Shown here piece by piece: positions 18,301-25,210 of a stretch of DNA of 64,000 nt (the stretch's first letter is position 1; each line of letters opens with the position of its first letter). The notes under the pieces are model-generated. The model had not been told where the DNA came from and made no database searches. It was given only the letters and a program-made list of their open reading frames with translations. This DNA is from DASUAO01 sp035763745 (GTDB taxonomy: Bacteria; Actinomycetota; Acidimicrobiia; IMCC26256; PALSA-555). The translations under genes were made by a program, and so were the position numbers. The stretch is from positions 22,014 through 86,013 of the forward strand of contig DASUAO010000023.1 of assembly GCA_035763745.1 (NCBI GenBank), written 5' to 3'.

Positions 18301-20596
18301 TGCGCGACGCGGGCGTGACCGGCACCGCACCGTCGTCGATGCGCACCGTCACCTGACCCGACGGCATGCTCGCGACCTCACCCGGGACGGACCCCGCCAG
18401 GCTGACGGTAAACGTCGTCTCGACGTCGGCCACCAGCGGCGCATCGAGGTTCGCCGAATGCGTGAGCACCGCCGCGGCGGTGCCCGTGGCCGGGGCCGAG
18501 ACCCGCCGGGCGACGAACGCCACCGTGCCGGTCGCGGGGGTCCCCGCCGTCACCGTCGCCAGGAGGGTCAGCGGGTCACCGAAGGCCGTCGGGTTGCTCG
18601 ACGCCGAGAGGGTGAGCAGCGGGGTCAGGGCATTGACGGTGTGGCTCTCGGTCGTCGAGCTCGGGAACCACGACCCGTCGGCCGGCACGAACGTCGCGGT
18701 CAGGGACCGGGTGCCCGGAGGCGGGACGACGCCGAGCGACACCGATCCGTCGGCCCCCAGGCCGGCCGAGCCGAGCACGGTCCCCCCGGCGGAGATCTCC
18801 ACGCGACCGCGCGGCGTCTCGACGCTCGGCGCCAGGGGGGTCACCGTCACCGCCGCGGTCACGGTCTCGCCCGCCTCGGTGGGCGCGGTGGGGCTGAGCG
18901 ACAGCGTCGTGCGCGTCCACGCCGGGAAGACCACGAGATCCTGCGGCGCACCCCAGTCCGAGCCGAGATGGACGGCGTCACCCAGGTACTCGGCGACCAC
19001 GGCGTGGCTGCCCGGAGGGATCGACGTCGTCGTCAACGTCGCGGTCCCCCCCACCAGCGGCGCGGTCTGCGAGAACGCACCGTCGGTGGTGAAGAACCGG
19101 ACGTTCCCCGTCGGCGCCGGCGCGCCACCGGTCACATCGGCCGCGTAGGTGACCGGCTGGCCGTACACCACCGGCGAGGCCGCTACGGTCACCGGCGTCG
19201 TGACGCTCGGGGCCCCCGCGACCACCGAGAACACGTGCTCGCCGGACCCGGGCGGACAGCCCACGATCGCGGGGAATCCGGGGCAGAACGTCGCGTCGCC
19301 CTCGTAGACGGCCTTGACCTCGTGCGTCCCGGCGCCGAACGTCGTCGAGAACGTGAGGACCGTGTTCGGGAAGCCGGTCTTCCCCGGCGGCAGGGTCTGG
19401 GTGCCACCGGGGAGGGGGACGTTGTCGACGTACACGCTCACGTCACCCGAGGGCTGGGTCCATTCGCAGGGTTCCGAGGAGTTCTGGTAGTCGACGGAGA
19501 TCTCGAAATCGGTCGGGACGCCCGCGGCGATCGGCACGTCGAAGTCGGGGGAATGCGAGAACTCCACCGTGCTCCCGACGGGGGCGGCGGGGCAGGCGGC
19601 CGCCACGACGTCGGGGGTCGTCGGGGTCGCCGAGGCCGGAGCCGCCGACGCCGGGTTCGCCGGGAGCAGCACGACCCCCAGCTGGACCACGAGCGCCACC
19701 ACGACCGCGACCGCGACGCCCGGGCGCGACGAGCCGGGCACGGGCGCGAGCGGCGGACGGTCGAGGGGCGCGGCGCCGCCGTTCCGGTACAGCACCGCGA
19801 GCGTGACGAGGAGCATCGGCGAGACCAGCACCTGGGCCAGGAGCTGGGCGACGATGACCTGCGCCGAGCCGCTCAGGATCGGCTCGAGGACCGACCGGAC
19901 CGCGAAGGTGAGCCCGACGATCACCACCATCGTCACCGCGAGGTACCCGGCGACGCCGAGGGTGCGGCCCCGCACCGAACGCCAGCTGTGCGCGCACGCC
20001 CGTCGCACCCCGACGCCGTCGAGGAACACCGCGGGGAACGTCAGCGACCAGCGGGTCCCGATCAGGAACGCACCGCCGAACGGCACCACCATGACGACCA
20101 GCTCCCGCCACGACGGCCAGCGCGTCGCCCACCGGGTCCGCCGCACGACGGGCGTCAGGGCCAGACCGAGCACCCCGGCCAGGACGAACACCGGGAAGAC
20201 CAGGACCGCGACGGCCACGGCGGCCATCCACACCACGAAGGCCCCGACCCCGGCCGGGAGCCGCCGCAGCGCGCGTGCCGTGGAGCGCCACGGCGAGGTC
20301 GCACGGTCCGCGTCGACCCCGTCGGCCACGAAGACGGTCGCGCCCGCCCACACGATGCCGGCCGCGCCGAGCAGCACCAGCACCGGGACCAGGGCGATGA
20401 CCGCGAGCAACGTCGCGTCGCCGGTGCCGGCCCGGACGTCCTCGGCCCGGGACACCAGCAGCGGCCGCATCGCGACCGCCAGGACCACGAGGCCGACCAC
20501 GTACCCGAGGAAGATCACCCCGAGCGGCAGCACCATCCGGGGCCAGACCCCCAGATACGTGCGGGTGAGGCGCCGGGGCGTCTCGGCGAACCTCAC
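12392..20596 (-). CDS. Giant chimeric protein: polytopic membrane domain + Ig-like repeats + InlB-type repeats
   Basis: A 2,734-residue protein. Residues ~15-310 form about six membrane helices and include RWSLTFPAVFLDGVGVRRAC...SWRSVRGR, a pattern like GPDPase-type membrane domains. A further helix with an Ala-X-Ala-like end (LLPANPASAAPA) follows. From ~345 to ~1540 there are at least nine Ig-like (Big_3-type) modules, each ending in a Y-x-G-D/N motif such as AVYEGD, AEYLGD, ISYAGD, ATYSGD, VRYWGD. After that come Cys-containing InlB B-repeat-like units (FRGWLRLDD, FTGWQDGDG), two TTDPG repeat tracts, and a hydrophobic segment near 2509-2552. GTG 20596 is chosen over an upstream ATG because of a GGAG nearby and the hydrophobic start. 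Probably a surface adhesin or cell-wall structure; the function is unknown. Confidence 0.8.
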   Translation of the reverse strand: MRFAETPRRLTRTYLGVWPRMVLPLGVIFLGYVVGLVVLAVAMRPLLVSRAEDVRAGTGDATLLAVIALVPVLVLLGAAGIVWAGATVFVADGVDADRATSPWRSTARALRRLPAGVGAFVVWMAAVAVAVLVFPVFVLAGVLGLALTPVVRRTRWATRWPSWRELVVMVVPFGGAFLIGTRWSLTFPAVFLDGVGVRRACAHSWRSVRGRTLGVAGYLAVTMVVIVGLTFAVRSVLEPILSGSAQVIVAQLLAQVLVSPMLLVTLAVLYRNGGAAPLDRPPLAPVPGSSRPGVAVAVVVALVVQLGVVLLPANPASAAPASATPTTPDVVAAACPAAPVGSTVEFSHSPDFDVPIAAGVPTDFEISVDYQNSSEPCEWTQPSGDVSVYVDNVPLPGGTQTLPPGKTGFPNTVLTFSTTFGAGTHEVKAVYEGDATFCPGFPAIVGCPPGSGEHVFSVVAGAPSVTTPVTVAASPVVYGQPVTYAADVTGGAPAPTGNVRFFTTDGAFSQTAPLVGGTATLTTTSIPPGSHAVVAEYLGDAVHLGSDWGAPQDLVVFPAWTRTTLSLSPTAPTEAGETVTAAVTVTPLAPSVETPRGRVEISAGGTVLGSAGLGADGSVSLGVVPPPGTRSLTATFVPADGSWFPSSTTESHTVNALTPLLTLSASSNPTAFGDPLTLLATVTAGTPATGTVAFVARRVSAPATGTAAAVLTHSANLDAPLVADVETTFTVSLAGSVPGEVASMPSGQVTVRIDDGAVPVTPASRTLAADADNVEDLTFTAVFGPGPHRITISYAGDEGFAPFDEVIDVVAEEVAGTTPTSRPAAPAGPAAPTGPVPTASGELELGTGTLDADGRATLTTTALTPGLYTIEARYSGNAGIRPLTSAPLAQTISRAPVLLRATTADTAPRVGDSVRVRVVVSAPIPGADLFRQEIRLLDGTEEVGTGLLSSDAPTASTAATSSTASTSITFRTTAAGPRTLTAVYAGDEDLDPADATFDVTVARQVTGVRMFGSQARARDYGDPFTFEGVVTTPGSGTPTGTVRLVGNIGLLDTATLDADGRFSFRIDTLPATRPGGPHRIWAEYLGDEDFEPSSVLDLYPGRDDRISVEVAQIRAVPDVAFSPAQPTVGEQVTITATLPVRGAGPTGRVEFFDLSVNPRRSLGSAPLVDGVAELDFAPSRTRTLVLASYAGDRNYAPGENPSPYALLQAEPASATLTISGPTRLEHGSAGTLVVRATSAVTGGPAAGAITFRSRNDVLARNVRLDAGVARLEVCGGDAAVCPASAAILGFGAQAVTAEYSSSSGGAAPAVTTDVEVDPASTTLTLTSPGRILLGSEARLVAEVTFAGTRAVRRGRVVFEAVEVRDSGEARRFLTAVAVDADGKATARVDGGDDVAWPVERIEAAYRPADPRAYRPSTAANPVTIERITTSLEVTANAAPVGEPTRVLATLQRGAGGTAEDPTGTITITADDGTTCETRLRDGRRAGTCAVVWTTIAEHSYRATYSGDSLFEPSQATPFAITGTRGNPALRARIAPPVPVEDQTTTVTWVQPAGATGRVTVFADGRIWCEVDVSTLGCTGTFGRISAQEPRSTVRVRYWGDATWNGVEEELGVKVRGCYPIEVYTSEPAQGSVTVDTPPNCGGDDPTAHDRYLQGTEISVTATPTGPGGEFRGWLRLDDQQAGWFPKDGGPPDETTGAATTTFTIRDDFSTWALRAEFAVPCLRLDETIIGQGRLEHNTPPDCTLPDGSDGYTYGTGLEIVPFGTRNDAYDERDRFYRFENLPDDAQVFGIGDVLPNQQGQIVAPTPGNPTPLALIANNVQVRFSMTADTAFGAVFGPTCRTVNVAISLSGTTDPGTTDPGTTDPGTTDPGTSDPGTSEPGTTEVLTPENCSSPDVDGFTRATQVRVRATPDDDDLVRDGWDLDGTPDPALGRDAEAVVDIDDPEISPNPWSQTAAPAITVTARFVECFTLRAQAAPGVDGNGTPLGEVSVASAPNCPDDSPRYLAGTSVTLDPTVLAEGATFTGWQDGDGTFVYADRSLPAPTTPGTTDPGTTDPGTTDPGTTDPGTTDPGTTDPGTSAPPSPHARTIVVDDDLETFATFALGSVCSALQVNAPPGLVEFDTRISGARGVTDRRRALGCGPGSYYDAAKAFCLQEAADVASGRRSSSRCDTLDAAQIRERFGTELFARVNPDNRLTVLPLVRGRTPPGQGRDGSAPAAPPCFPQNCSSREGVSGDLFVAFDACQVIDSGVTIQRITNDGSVDPNDPTEYRPSDFGQAMGGYPWIQGYPESDCIGTGGGIGAWNPGSFVELRTSPPAVGFRFLGWAAVDNEVTTFTDATPAVYCGGSTWGTTGLRCGPRSRSNPGRTFEKEGIVVQTTSDRPRIRADALYGVQCGTLSVGKGVRIESPAPNCPGGPPGQNSYVIGTVVLVSAEELVDCDYYVDLQTGARVPGPGEGRAGGGACEGKWAGYSGGIIANTVTQDRKALALVGAPSNSVTARYLTSDDITEQALAQAGKYAVGLLAVAAPIALTIACGPCGVAIAALTASALLVDFIPGVDGRATAALKGTLLAPLTLAQCSARWGFQDGTADGYEPPPAGQVPSAQQTVLAAGNVIDHAGRAAYQAARAAQAIANAGTDTFGSLHTTTPGVAAQRALGLRSTPAGFSASGNLQSTAMGWRALRSARKYGVPALQFGFGVYDSGGFETDFTEFKTVDELRDTAAFQSCMSQSYRTLSG
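14367..14468. repeat. 15-bp repeats encoding TTDPG (tract 1)
   Basis: About six to seven nearly exact copies of the 15-bp unit GTGCCGGGGTCGGTC (plus strand) encode TTDPG repeats at residues ~2043-2076 of the giant protein. Near-perfect DNA identity points to recent slippage and length variation. Such Thr/Pro-rich linkers commonly span cell walls. Confidence 0.9.
14952..15050. repeat. 15-bp repeats encoding TTDPG (tract 2)
   Basis: A second tract of about six units, including TSDPG and TSEPG variants, at residues ~1849-1881 of the giant protein. The unit is the same as tract 1 about 480 bp away, so recombination between tracts could delete the intervening InlB-like unit in frame. Confidence 0.9.
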
Positions 20597-20860
20597 AGCG
20601 AGCAGATCTCCATTGGTCCGGCGGTGCCCTGCCGTCACGGGCCTCCGAGTGACTGTGGTCGCCCAGCATGGCACAGGCTCGTGGCGAGCCCGGCGCGGCA
20701 GCCCGCCCGGAGGAGCCCGACATGGGGCCCCACCCCAGGGTCGTGCACCGTCGCGTGCCGGACGCCCGTGTCCCCGAACCGGCGCGGCGGTCCCGGGGCG
20801 CGGCCCGCACCGTCCGGGCGCGGGCCCGGCTCGCTCCTCCAGGCCGCTGAGATCCCCCGT

Positions 20861-20913
20861 CGACGCCGTGCTCCGCCAGGACCACGTCGACCGCGACCCA
20901 CTGGGTGGCGCGG
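20861..20913 (-). pseudogene. Fragment of a HAD hydrolase gene (copy of 11241-11293)
   Basis: Within the 334-bp gene-free stretch 20597-20930, the minus strand reads RATQWVAVDVVLAEHGVDG, matching residues of the intact HAD protein (RATQWVAVDEVLAEHGVEL). Aligning 20861-20910 with 11241-11290 by eye gives about 44 identical bases of 50. Neither the DFYGTL motif before it nor the rest of the gene after it is present. It directly follows the cyclase gene. The rest of the 334 bp shows no recognisable gene or RNA. Confidence 0.7.
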
Positions 20914-20930
20914 TGCGGGTGAGGGACGCG

Positions 20931-22769
20931 TCACTTGACGGCGGGGACGCGGGCTTCGGCGCGGGAGGGGTCGACGACGACCTTGTAGAGCGGCACCGGC
21001 TCGTCGAGACCCTTCAGGGCGACGGCGCCCATGAACTCGGTCTCGGGTGCGTCGCTGAGACGGTCCTTCATCGACTCGGGGATGACGATCTCGCCCTTGC
21101 CGGCCTGCCCGCACAGCCGGGACGCGAGGTTCACCGTGTCGCCGACGATGTCGTACTGCCGGCGCTTCCCACCGCCGACGTGCGCAGCCACGACGTCGCC
21201 GGAGTTCATCCCGATCCCGAACGCGATCGGCGGGAGGTGCAGGTCTTCCAGCTCCTCGTCGAGCTCGGTGACACGCCGTTGGATCTCCATCGCGCACTCC
21301 AGCGCGACCTGGGGGTGGTTCTCGACGGGGAGCGGCGCACCCCACACCGCGAACACCTCGTCGCCGATGAACTTCAGCACGGTGCCACCGCTCTCGAGGA
21401 TCACCTGCGTCGTCAGCTCGTAGAAGCTGTTCAGCATCTTCCGGACCCCGGCCGGCTCCAGCGTCGCCGACATCGACGTGAACCCACGGAGGTCGCAGAA
21501 GAGGCAGCTGGTGTCGAGCCGCTCACCCGACATGTGCTCCTCGAGGTGGCCCGACTCCTCGAGCTGGCGGGCGACCTCCTCGGGGACGTACTGCGCGAAC
21601 AGCGACGAGACCCGTCGCCGCTTGCGGGTCTCGGTCGCGTACCGGACGGCGAGCGCGAGGACGAACGACGCAGCCATCGCCGCGAGCGCGTAGACGACGT
21701 TCAGGATCTGCCCGGCGTCGAAGCGGACGAACGCGAAGAGCAGGAAGCCCACGGCGAGGAGGAAAGTGAGGATCGCCGAGAGCCACACCGGGAAGAACAG
21801 GACGAAGAACGCCACCAGCGCAGCGACCAGCGCGACCCAGAGCGCCGTCGTCAGCGTGCTCGCTTCCGACAGGTACGACGACGTCAGCATCGTGTTCAAG
21901 GCGTTTGCGTGGATCAGCACGCCCGGGAACGTGTTCGACTTGTCGACCGGGACCGGGAAGGTGTCCTTGAGGGTCGGGTCGGTTGCGCCGACGAACACGA
22001 TCTTGCTCCGCAGCCGCTCGGGCGAGATCGTGCCGTCGACCACGTCGATCGCCGAGATCACCCGCTTGTCCTTGCCGGGTGCCAGTCCGGCGGCCCAGTT
22101 CAGCCGGAGCGCGTGGCGACCCTCGGTGGGGATGAACCGACCGGCGACCTGGAGTCCGTCGGGTCGGATGATGAGCGGCCCCTCCTCGCCGGCCAGCGCG
22201 CGCAGCACGGCGACCGAGAACGCCGGGATCGGCGTCCCCTGCTGGTCGACGACCAGCGGTAACGAGCGCACCACGCCGTCGGCGCGGTCGGCCTTCACCT
22301 CGGTGACCCCGAGCGACACGCTCGGTTGGTCGGCGAGGAGAGGGACGGGAGGCTCGAACGTCGTCACGTCGAAGAGGGTCGGATCGTTCGATGAGGGGGT
22401 GCTCTCGGCGATCGCGGCCAGCACGACGCTCGGCAGGTCGGCGAGGGCCGTGGCGAGCTCGTCGTCGAACTCACGGGCCGGAGAGAAGAGGACGTCCCAC
22501 ACCGCCACCCGCACTCCGGCGGCGGCGAACTGCCGGGCGAGCTGCGCGTGGACGCTGCGTGGGGGGAGTGCGCCGTACCGACGCACGAATGCGTCGTCCA
22601 TGCCCACGACCACGATCTCGGGGCTGGTCTTCGCCGAAGGGAAGAGGGCGTCCGAGGCTCGACGCTGGAACCCGGAGAATGCGTCGGCGCCCGATGCGAC
22701 CACCGCGGCGGCGGTCACGACGACCGTGATCAGCGCGATCGACACGAGCCGCCGCAGGTACTTGCTCAT
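20931..22769 (-). CDS. CHASE2-domain class III adenylate/guanylate cyclase
   Basis: A 612-residue membrane sensor enzyme. After one N-terminal helix, an extracytoplasmic CHASE2 domain (~30-305) contains IVVVGMDDAFVRRYGALPPRS and FVGATDPTLKDTFPVP; three helices follow (~320-395), then a cytoplasmic cyclase domain. Catalytic features look complete: metal-binding Asp in LFCDLRGFTSM, Lys and second metal Asp in TVLKFIGDEVFAVWG, and the transition-state Asn and Arg in GDTVNLASRL. Lys in KFIGDE favours ATP as substrate, so cAMP is the likelier product. The ligand is unknown. A leader with GGAG precedes the ATG, and the -10 box overlaps the upstream gene's stop. Confidence 0.92.
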   Translation of the reverse strand: MSKYLRRLVSIALITVVVTAAAVVASGADAFSGFQRRASDALFPSAKTSPEIVVVGMDDAFVRRYGALPPRSVHAQLARQFAAAGVRVAVWDVLFSPAREFDDELATALADLPSVVLAAIAESTPSSNDPTLFDVTTFEPPVPLLADQPSVSLGVTEVKADRADGVVRSLPLVVDQQGTPIPAFSVAVLRALAGEEGPLIIRPDGLQVAGRFIPTEGRHALRLNWAAGLAPGKDKRVISAIDVVDGTISPERLRSKIVFVGATDPTLKDTFPVPVDKSNTFPGVLIHANALNTMLTSSYLSEASTLTTALWVALVAALVAFFVLFFPVWLSAILTFLLAVGFLLFAFVRFDAGQILNVVYALAAMAASFVLALAVRYATETRKRRRVSSLFAQYVPEEVARQLEESGHLEEHMSGERLDTSCLFCDLRGFTSMSATLEPAGVRKMLNSFYELTTQVILESGGTVLKFIGDEVFAVWGAPLPVENHPQVALECAMEIQRRVTELDEELEDLHLPPIAFGIGMNSGDVVAAHVGGGKRRQYDIVGDTVNLASRLCGQAGKGEIVIPESMKDRLSDAPETEFMGAVALKGLDEPVPLYKVVVDPSRAEARVPAVK

Positions 22770-22797
22770 GATCGCTGCTCCGCATGCACCGGGAGCG

Positions 22798-22803
22798 AGG
22801 TTA
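22798..22803 (-). promoter_or_regulatory. -10 box TAACCT for the cyclase gene
   Basis: On the minus strand TAACCT (22803 to 22798) overlaps the TAA stop of the upstream GMC gene. It leaves a leader of roughly 20 nt with GGAG before the ATG at 22769, so the cyclase can be transcribed independently of the GMC operon. Confidence 0.45.
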
Positions 22804-24504
22804 GGCGGGCGTGGGCCGCTCGGATCGGAGGGGCTCCTGGCCCACGAGCGCGCGTGCGGCCCGGATCGCGAGCGCCACGATGGTGAGCGTCGGGCCGTAG
22901 CCGGTGCTCGTCGGGAACACCGACGAGTCGGCCACCATCACGTTCTCGACGTCGTGGAGGCGTTGCCAGCGGTCGCACACGCTGGTGCGGGGATCGTTGC
23001 CCATGCGGGCGGTCCCCATCACGTGGCGGGACTGCGGGGTCGGGTCGGGGTTCCGCCCCCCGGGTCCCTCGACGGGCGGTGAGGTCACCCAGAAGGTCGT
23101 CTCGGCACCGGCCGCCCGCATGACCGCCTCGAGGCGCGGGGCCCAGTGCTCGGCGCAGGCGACCTCGTGGCGGTGGGGACGGTAGGTCGCCCGGCCCGAT
23201 GGGTAGCCCCAGACGTCGGTGACGTGCGGGTCGAGGTCGACGCGGTTCGTGATCTGGGGCAGGTCCTCGCCCTGCATGGTGAACGCGGCCATCCGGTCGC
23301 GCATGGGCGAGGCGAGCATGCCCCGAGTGTGTCCCTCGCCCATCGGGAGGTGGACCGCCTCCATGATCGGGTGGGCGGCGCCTCCGTGCTCCACGATCCC
23401 GCCCCGGAAGTAGGGGAGACCGGCATCGCGAGCGGCGGCGATCGCGACGTCGTCGAGGAGCATCGGGTCGTCCATGAGGTGGGTGACGGCCCGCCCGCGG
23501 TGCGCGTGCAGGCGGAACCCGAAGATGCCGAGCGCCAGCGTCTGGAAGTGGTACATGAGGTAGCGCCCGACGACGTCGGGGTTTCCCATCTCCGAGCGCA
23601 GCAGCAGGCGCGGCGTCTCGAACGCGCCGGCGCCGAGCACGACGTGCTCGGCGGTCACGTCGTGCTGTTCCCCGTGCGCGTCGAGGTAGCGGACGCCCGT
23701 CGCACGCCGTCCGCCGGGTTCGCGCACGATCTCGGTCACGTAGGACTCCGGGCGGATCTCGCAGCGACCGGTCGCGAGGGCGTGGCGCAGCGGTGCGACG
23801 GGGTCGCCCTTCGCTTCGATCGGACAGCCGTAGAACGCGCAGAAGCCACAGTTGTTGCAGGCGGGACGGCCGTCGTACTCGACGCTGTTGACGCCGGTCG
23901 GGGCCCGGTACGGGTGGTACCCGAGGTCGGCGGCTGCCTGCGACGTGAGGACCGCGCAGAACATGTCGGGACCGGGCGGCATCGGGTACGGCTCGGACCG
24001 CCACGCGGCGAACGGGTTGGCGCGCGCGTCGCCGGCTACGCCGACGAGCCGTTCCGCCTCCGAGTAGTACGGCTCGAGCTCGTCGTAGTCGAGGGGCCAG
24101 TCGACGATGTCGGCGCCCTCGATCGGCCCGAGCTCCGAGCGCGCGCGGAAGTCCACCTCGCGGAAGCGGGGGAGCTTCCCGTCGGCGTGGAAGCCGCCGC
24201 CCCCGACGGTCGAGGGGAGGTTGTTCACCTCGCCGGTGAGCAGCCGGTCGCCGTCGGCCTCCGAATGGCGGAAGGTGCGCGGCTCGAGCCAGGGATCGGG
24301 GCCGAGGAAGTGGCGGGACGTGAACTTGATCTCGTCGTTGCTCACCTCGCCGAGCGGCCCGAAGGGGGCGTCGAGCGACAGCAGGTGGTTGCGCCCCTTC
24401 TCGAGCATGATCACGGACTTGCCCGCCGCAGTGAGCACCTCGGCGACCGTCGCACCCGCCGGGCCGCTCCCGACGATCACGGTGTCGCAGTCGCGCTCAG
24501 GCAC
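22801..24504 (-). CDS. GMC family FAD-dependent oxidoreductase
   Basis: A 567-residue flavoprotein. The FAD dinucleotide motif TVIVGSGPAGATVAEVL is at residues ~8-24, the second FAD region at STVGGGGFHADGKLP, and the C-terminal SRHVMGTARMGNDPRTSV carries the active-site His of the GMC family. A Cys cluster CNNCGFCAFYGCPIEAKG sits mid-protein, as in gluconate-dehydrogenase-type and long-chain alcohol-oxidising GMC enzymes. It should oxidise an alcohol or polyol. The GTG start overlaps the upstream gene by 8 bp, and that gene encodes a gluconate 2-dehydrogenase subunit 3-like protein, the usual partner. No Tat or Sec signal is visible, so a cytoplasmic location is likely. Confidence 0.88.
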   Translation of the reverse strand: MPERDCDTVIVGSGPAGATVAEVLTAAGKSVIMLEKGRNHLLSLDAPFGPLGEVSNDEIKFTSRHFLGPDPWLEPRTFRHSEADGDRLLTGEVNNLPSTVGGGGFHADGKLPRFREVDFRARSELGPIEGADIVDWPLDYDELEPYYSEAERLVGVAGDARANPFAAWRSEPYPMPPGPDMFCAVLTSQAAADLGYHPYRAPTGVNSVEYDGRPACNNCGFCAFYGCPIEAKGDPVAPLRHALATGRCEIRPESYVTEIVREPGGRRATGVRYLDAHGEQHDVTAEHVVLGAGAFETPRLLLRSEMGNPDVVGRYLMYHFQTLALGIFGFRLHAHRGRAVTHLMDDPMLLDDVAIAAARDAGLPYFRGGIVEHGGAAHPIMEAVHLPMGEGHTRGMLASPMRDRMAAFTMQGEDLPQITNRVDLDPHVTDVWGYPSGRATYRPHRHEVACAEHWAPRLEAVMRAAGAETTFWVTSPPVEGPGGRNPDPTPQSRHVMGTARMGNDPRTSVCDRWQRLHDVENVMVADSSVFPTSTGYGPTLTIVALAIRAARALVGQEPLRSERPTPA

Positions 24505-25078
24505 GGCCCGTGACCTCCTCGTCGGTGTAGCCGCGGGGTTGCACGTCGCCCTCGTAGCGGATCGCCCGCCACGCCGCGAGGCCCCGGTTGCCCCCGTACT
24601 CGGGGGCGCCGTAGGCGCCCTCGCAGGCGTGCGGATGGAGGACACCCAGGAGCTCGGGCTGCTCGCGCAGGCGTCGGAGGCGCTCGCCGGGCTCGCAGTC
24701 GACGAAGTCGTCGCCGAGCGCGGCGAGGCCCTCCCGGTAGATCTCCTGCCACCCGCGGGTCGGGCCGTTGCGCTCACGCTCGGCGATCCCGAGCGAGCCC
24801 TCGATGCGGGTCCGCCACGCGAGCTCCTCGTGCCGTCCGAGGGGGAGGAAGGTGTCGAAGCCCGGGGCGCCGCCGTGGCGGCCCGACACGGGACCACCGG
24901 CGAAGATCCGGGGCGGGTCGTGGTCGAAGGCGCTCAGCAGCCCGTCGACGTAGTCGGCGACCCCGAGCGCGGCACCGCCCGGGTGGTCTTCGAGAGGTGG
25001 GATGAGCGCGTCGGCGGCGGCCTCGACGGCGGCGTGCTCCCCTTCGGTGAGGAACGCGTCCCCCATCGCGTCTCCCAT
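24497..25078 (-). CDS. Gluconate 2-dehydrogenase subunit 3 family protein
   Basis: A 193-residue all-helical partner protein. It opens with FLTEGEHAAVEAAADALIPPLEDHPGG, the family's conserved N-terminal helix, and ends with LHPHACEGAYGAPEYGGNRGLAAWRAIRYEGDVQPRGYTDEEV, where YGGNR and GD-QPRGYT are hallmark residues. Proteobacterial members carry a Tat signal and escort the flavin subunit to the periplasm; none is seen here. Start candidates are ATG 25078 or the internal ATG at 25066. It is divergent from the acyl-CoA synthetase at 25211 across a 132-bp region with a TGAC-N6-GTCA operator. Confidence 0.85.
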   Translation of the reverse strand: MGDAMGDAFLTEGEHAAVEAAADALIPPLEDHPGGAALGVADYVDGLLSAFDHDPPRIFAGGPVSGRHGGAPGFDTFLPLGRHEELAWRTRIEGSLGIAERERNGPTRGWQEIYREGLAALGDDFVDCEPGERLRRLREQPELLGVLHPHACEGAYGAPEYGGNRGLAAWRAIRYEGDVQPRGYTDEEVTGRA

Positions 25079-25151
25079 CGAGTTCGTCGGCCTGTTCGTC
25101 GCGGCGTTCGTCGAGGCGTACCCGGGTCGGGCGCACGGGACAGGCGCGTAC

Positions 25152-25181
25152 CTGACGCCCGTGTCAGCGGCATCGTAACCT
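25152..25181 (+). promoter_or_regulatory. Promoter with TGAC-N6-GTCA operator at the -35 position
   Basis: The -35-like CTGACG (25152-25157) is followed by an 18-bp spacer and -10 TAACCT (25176-25181), about 30 bp before the ATG at 25211. The palindrome TGAC-GCCCGT-GTCA (25153-25166) covers the -35. Its core is identical to the one at 4723-4736. Confidence 0.65.
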
Positions 25182-25210
25182 GGCGGCCTTTCCCGGACGA
25201 GAGGTTACGC

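Noticed and set aside
17363..20938. A long plus-strand open frame opposite the giant gene
   Set aside because: Arg/Gly-rich composition without domains; it is the complementary shadow of the repeat-rich minus-strand gene in high-GC DNA.
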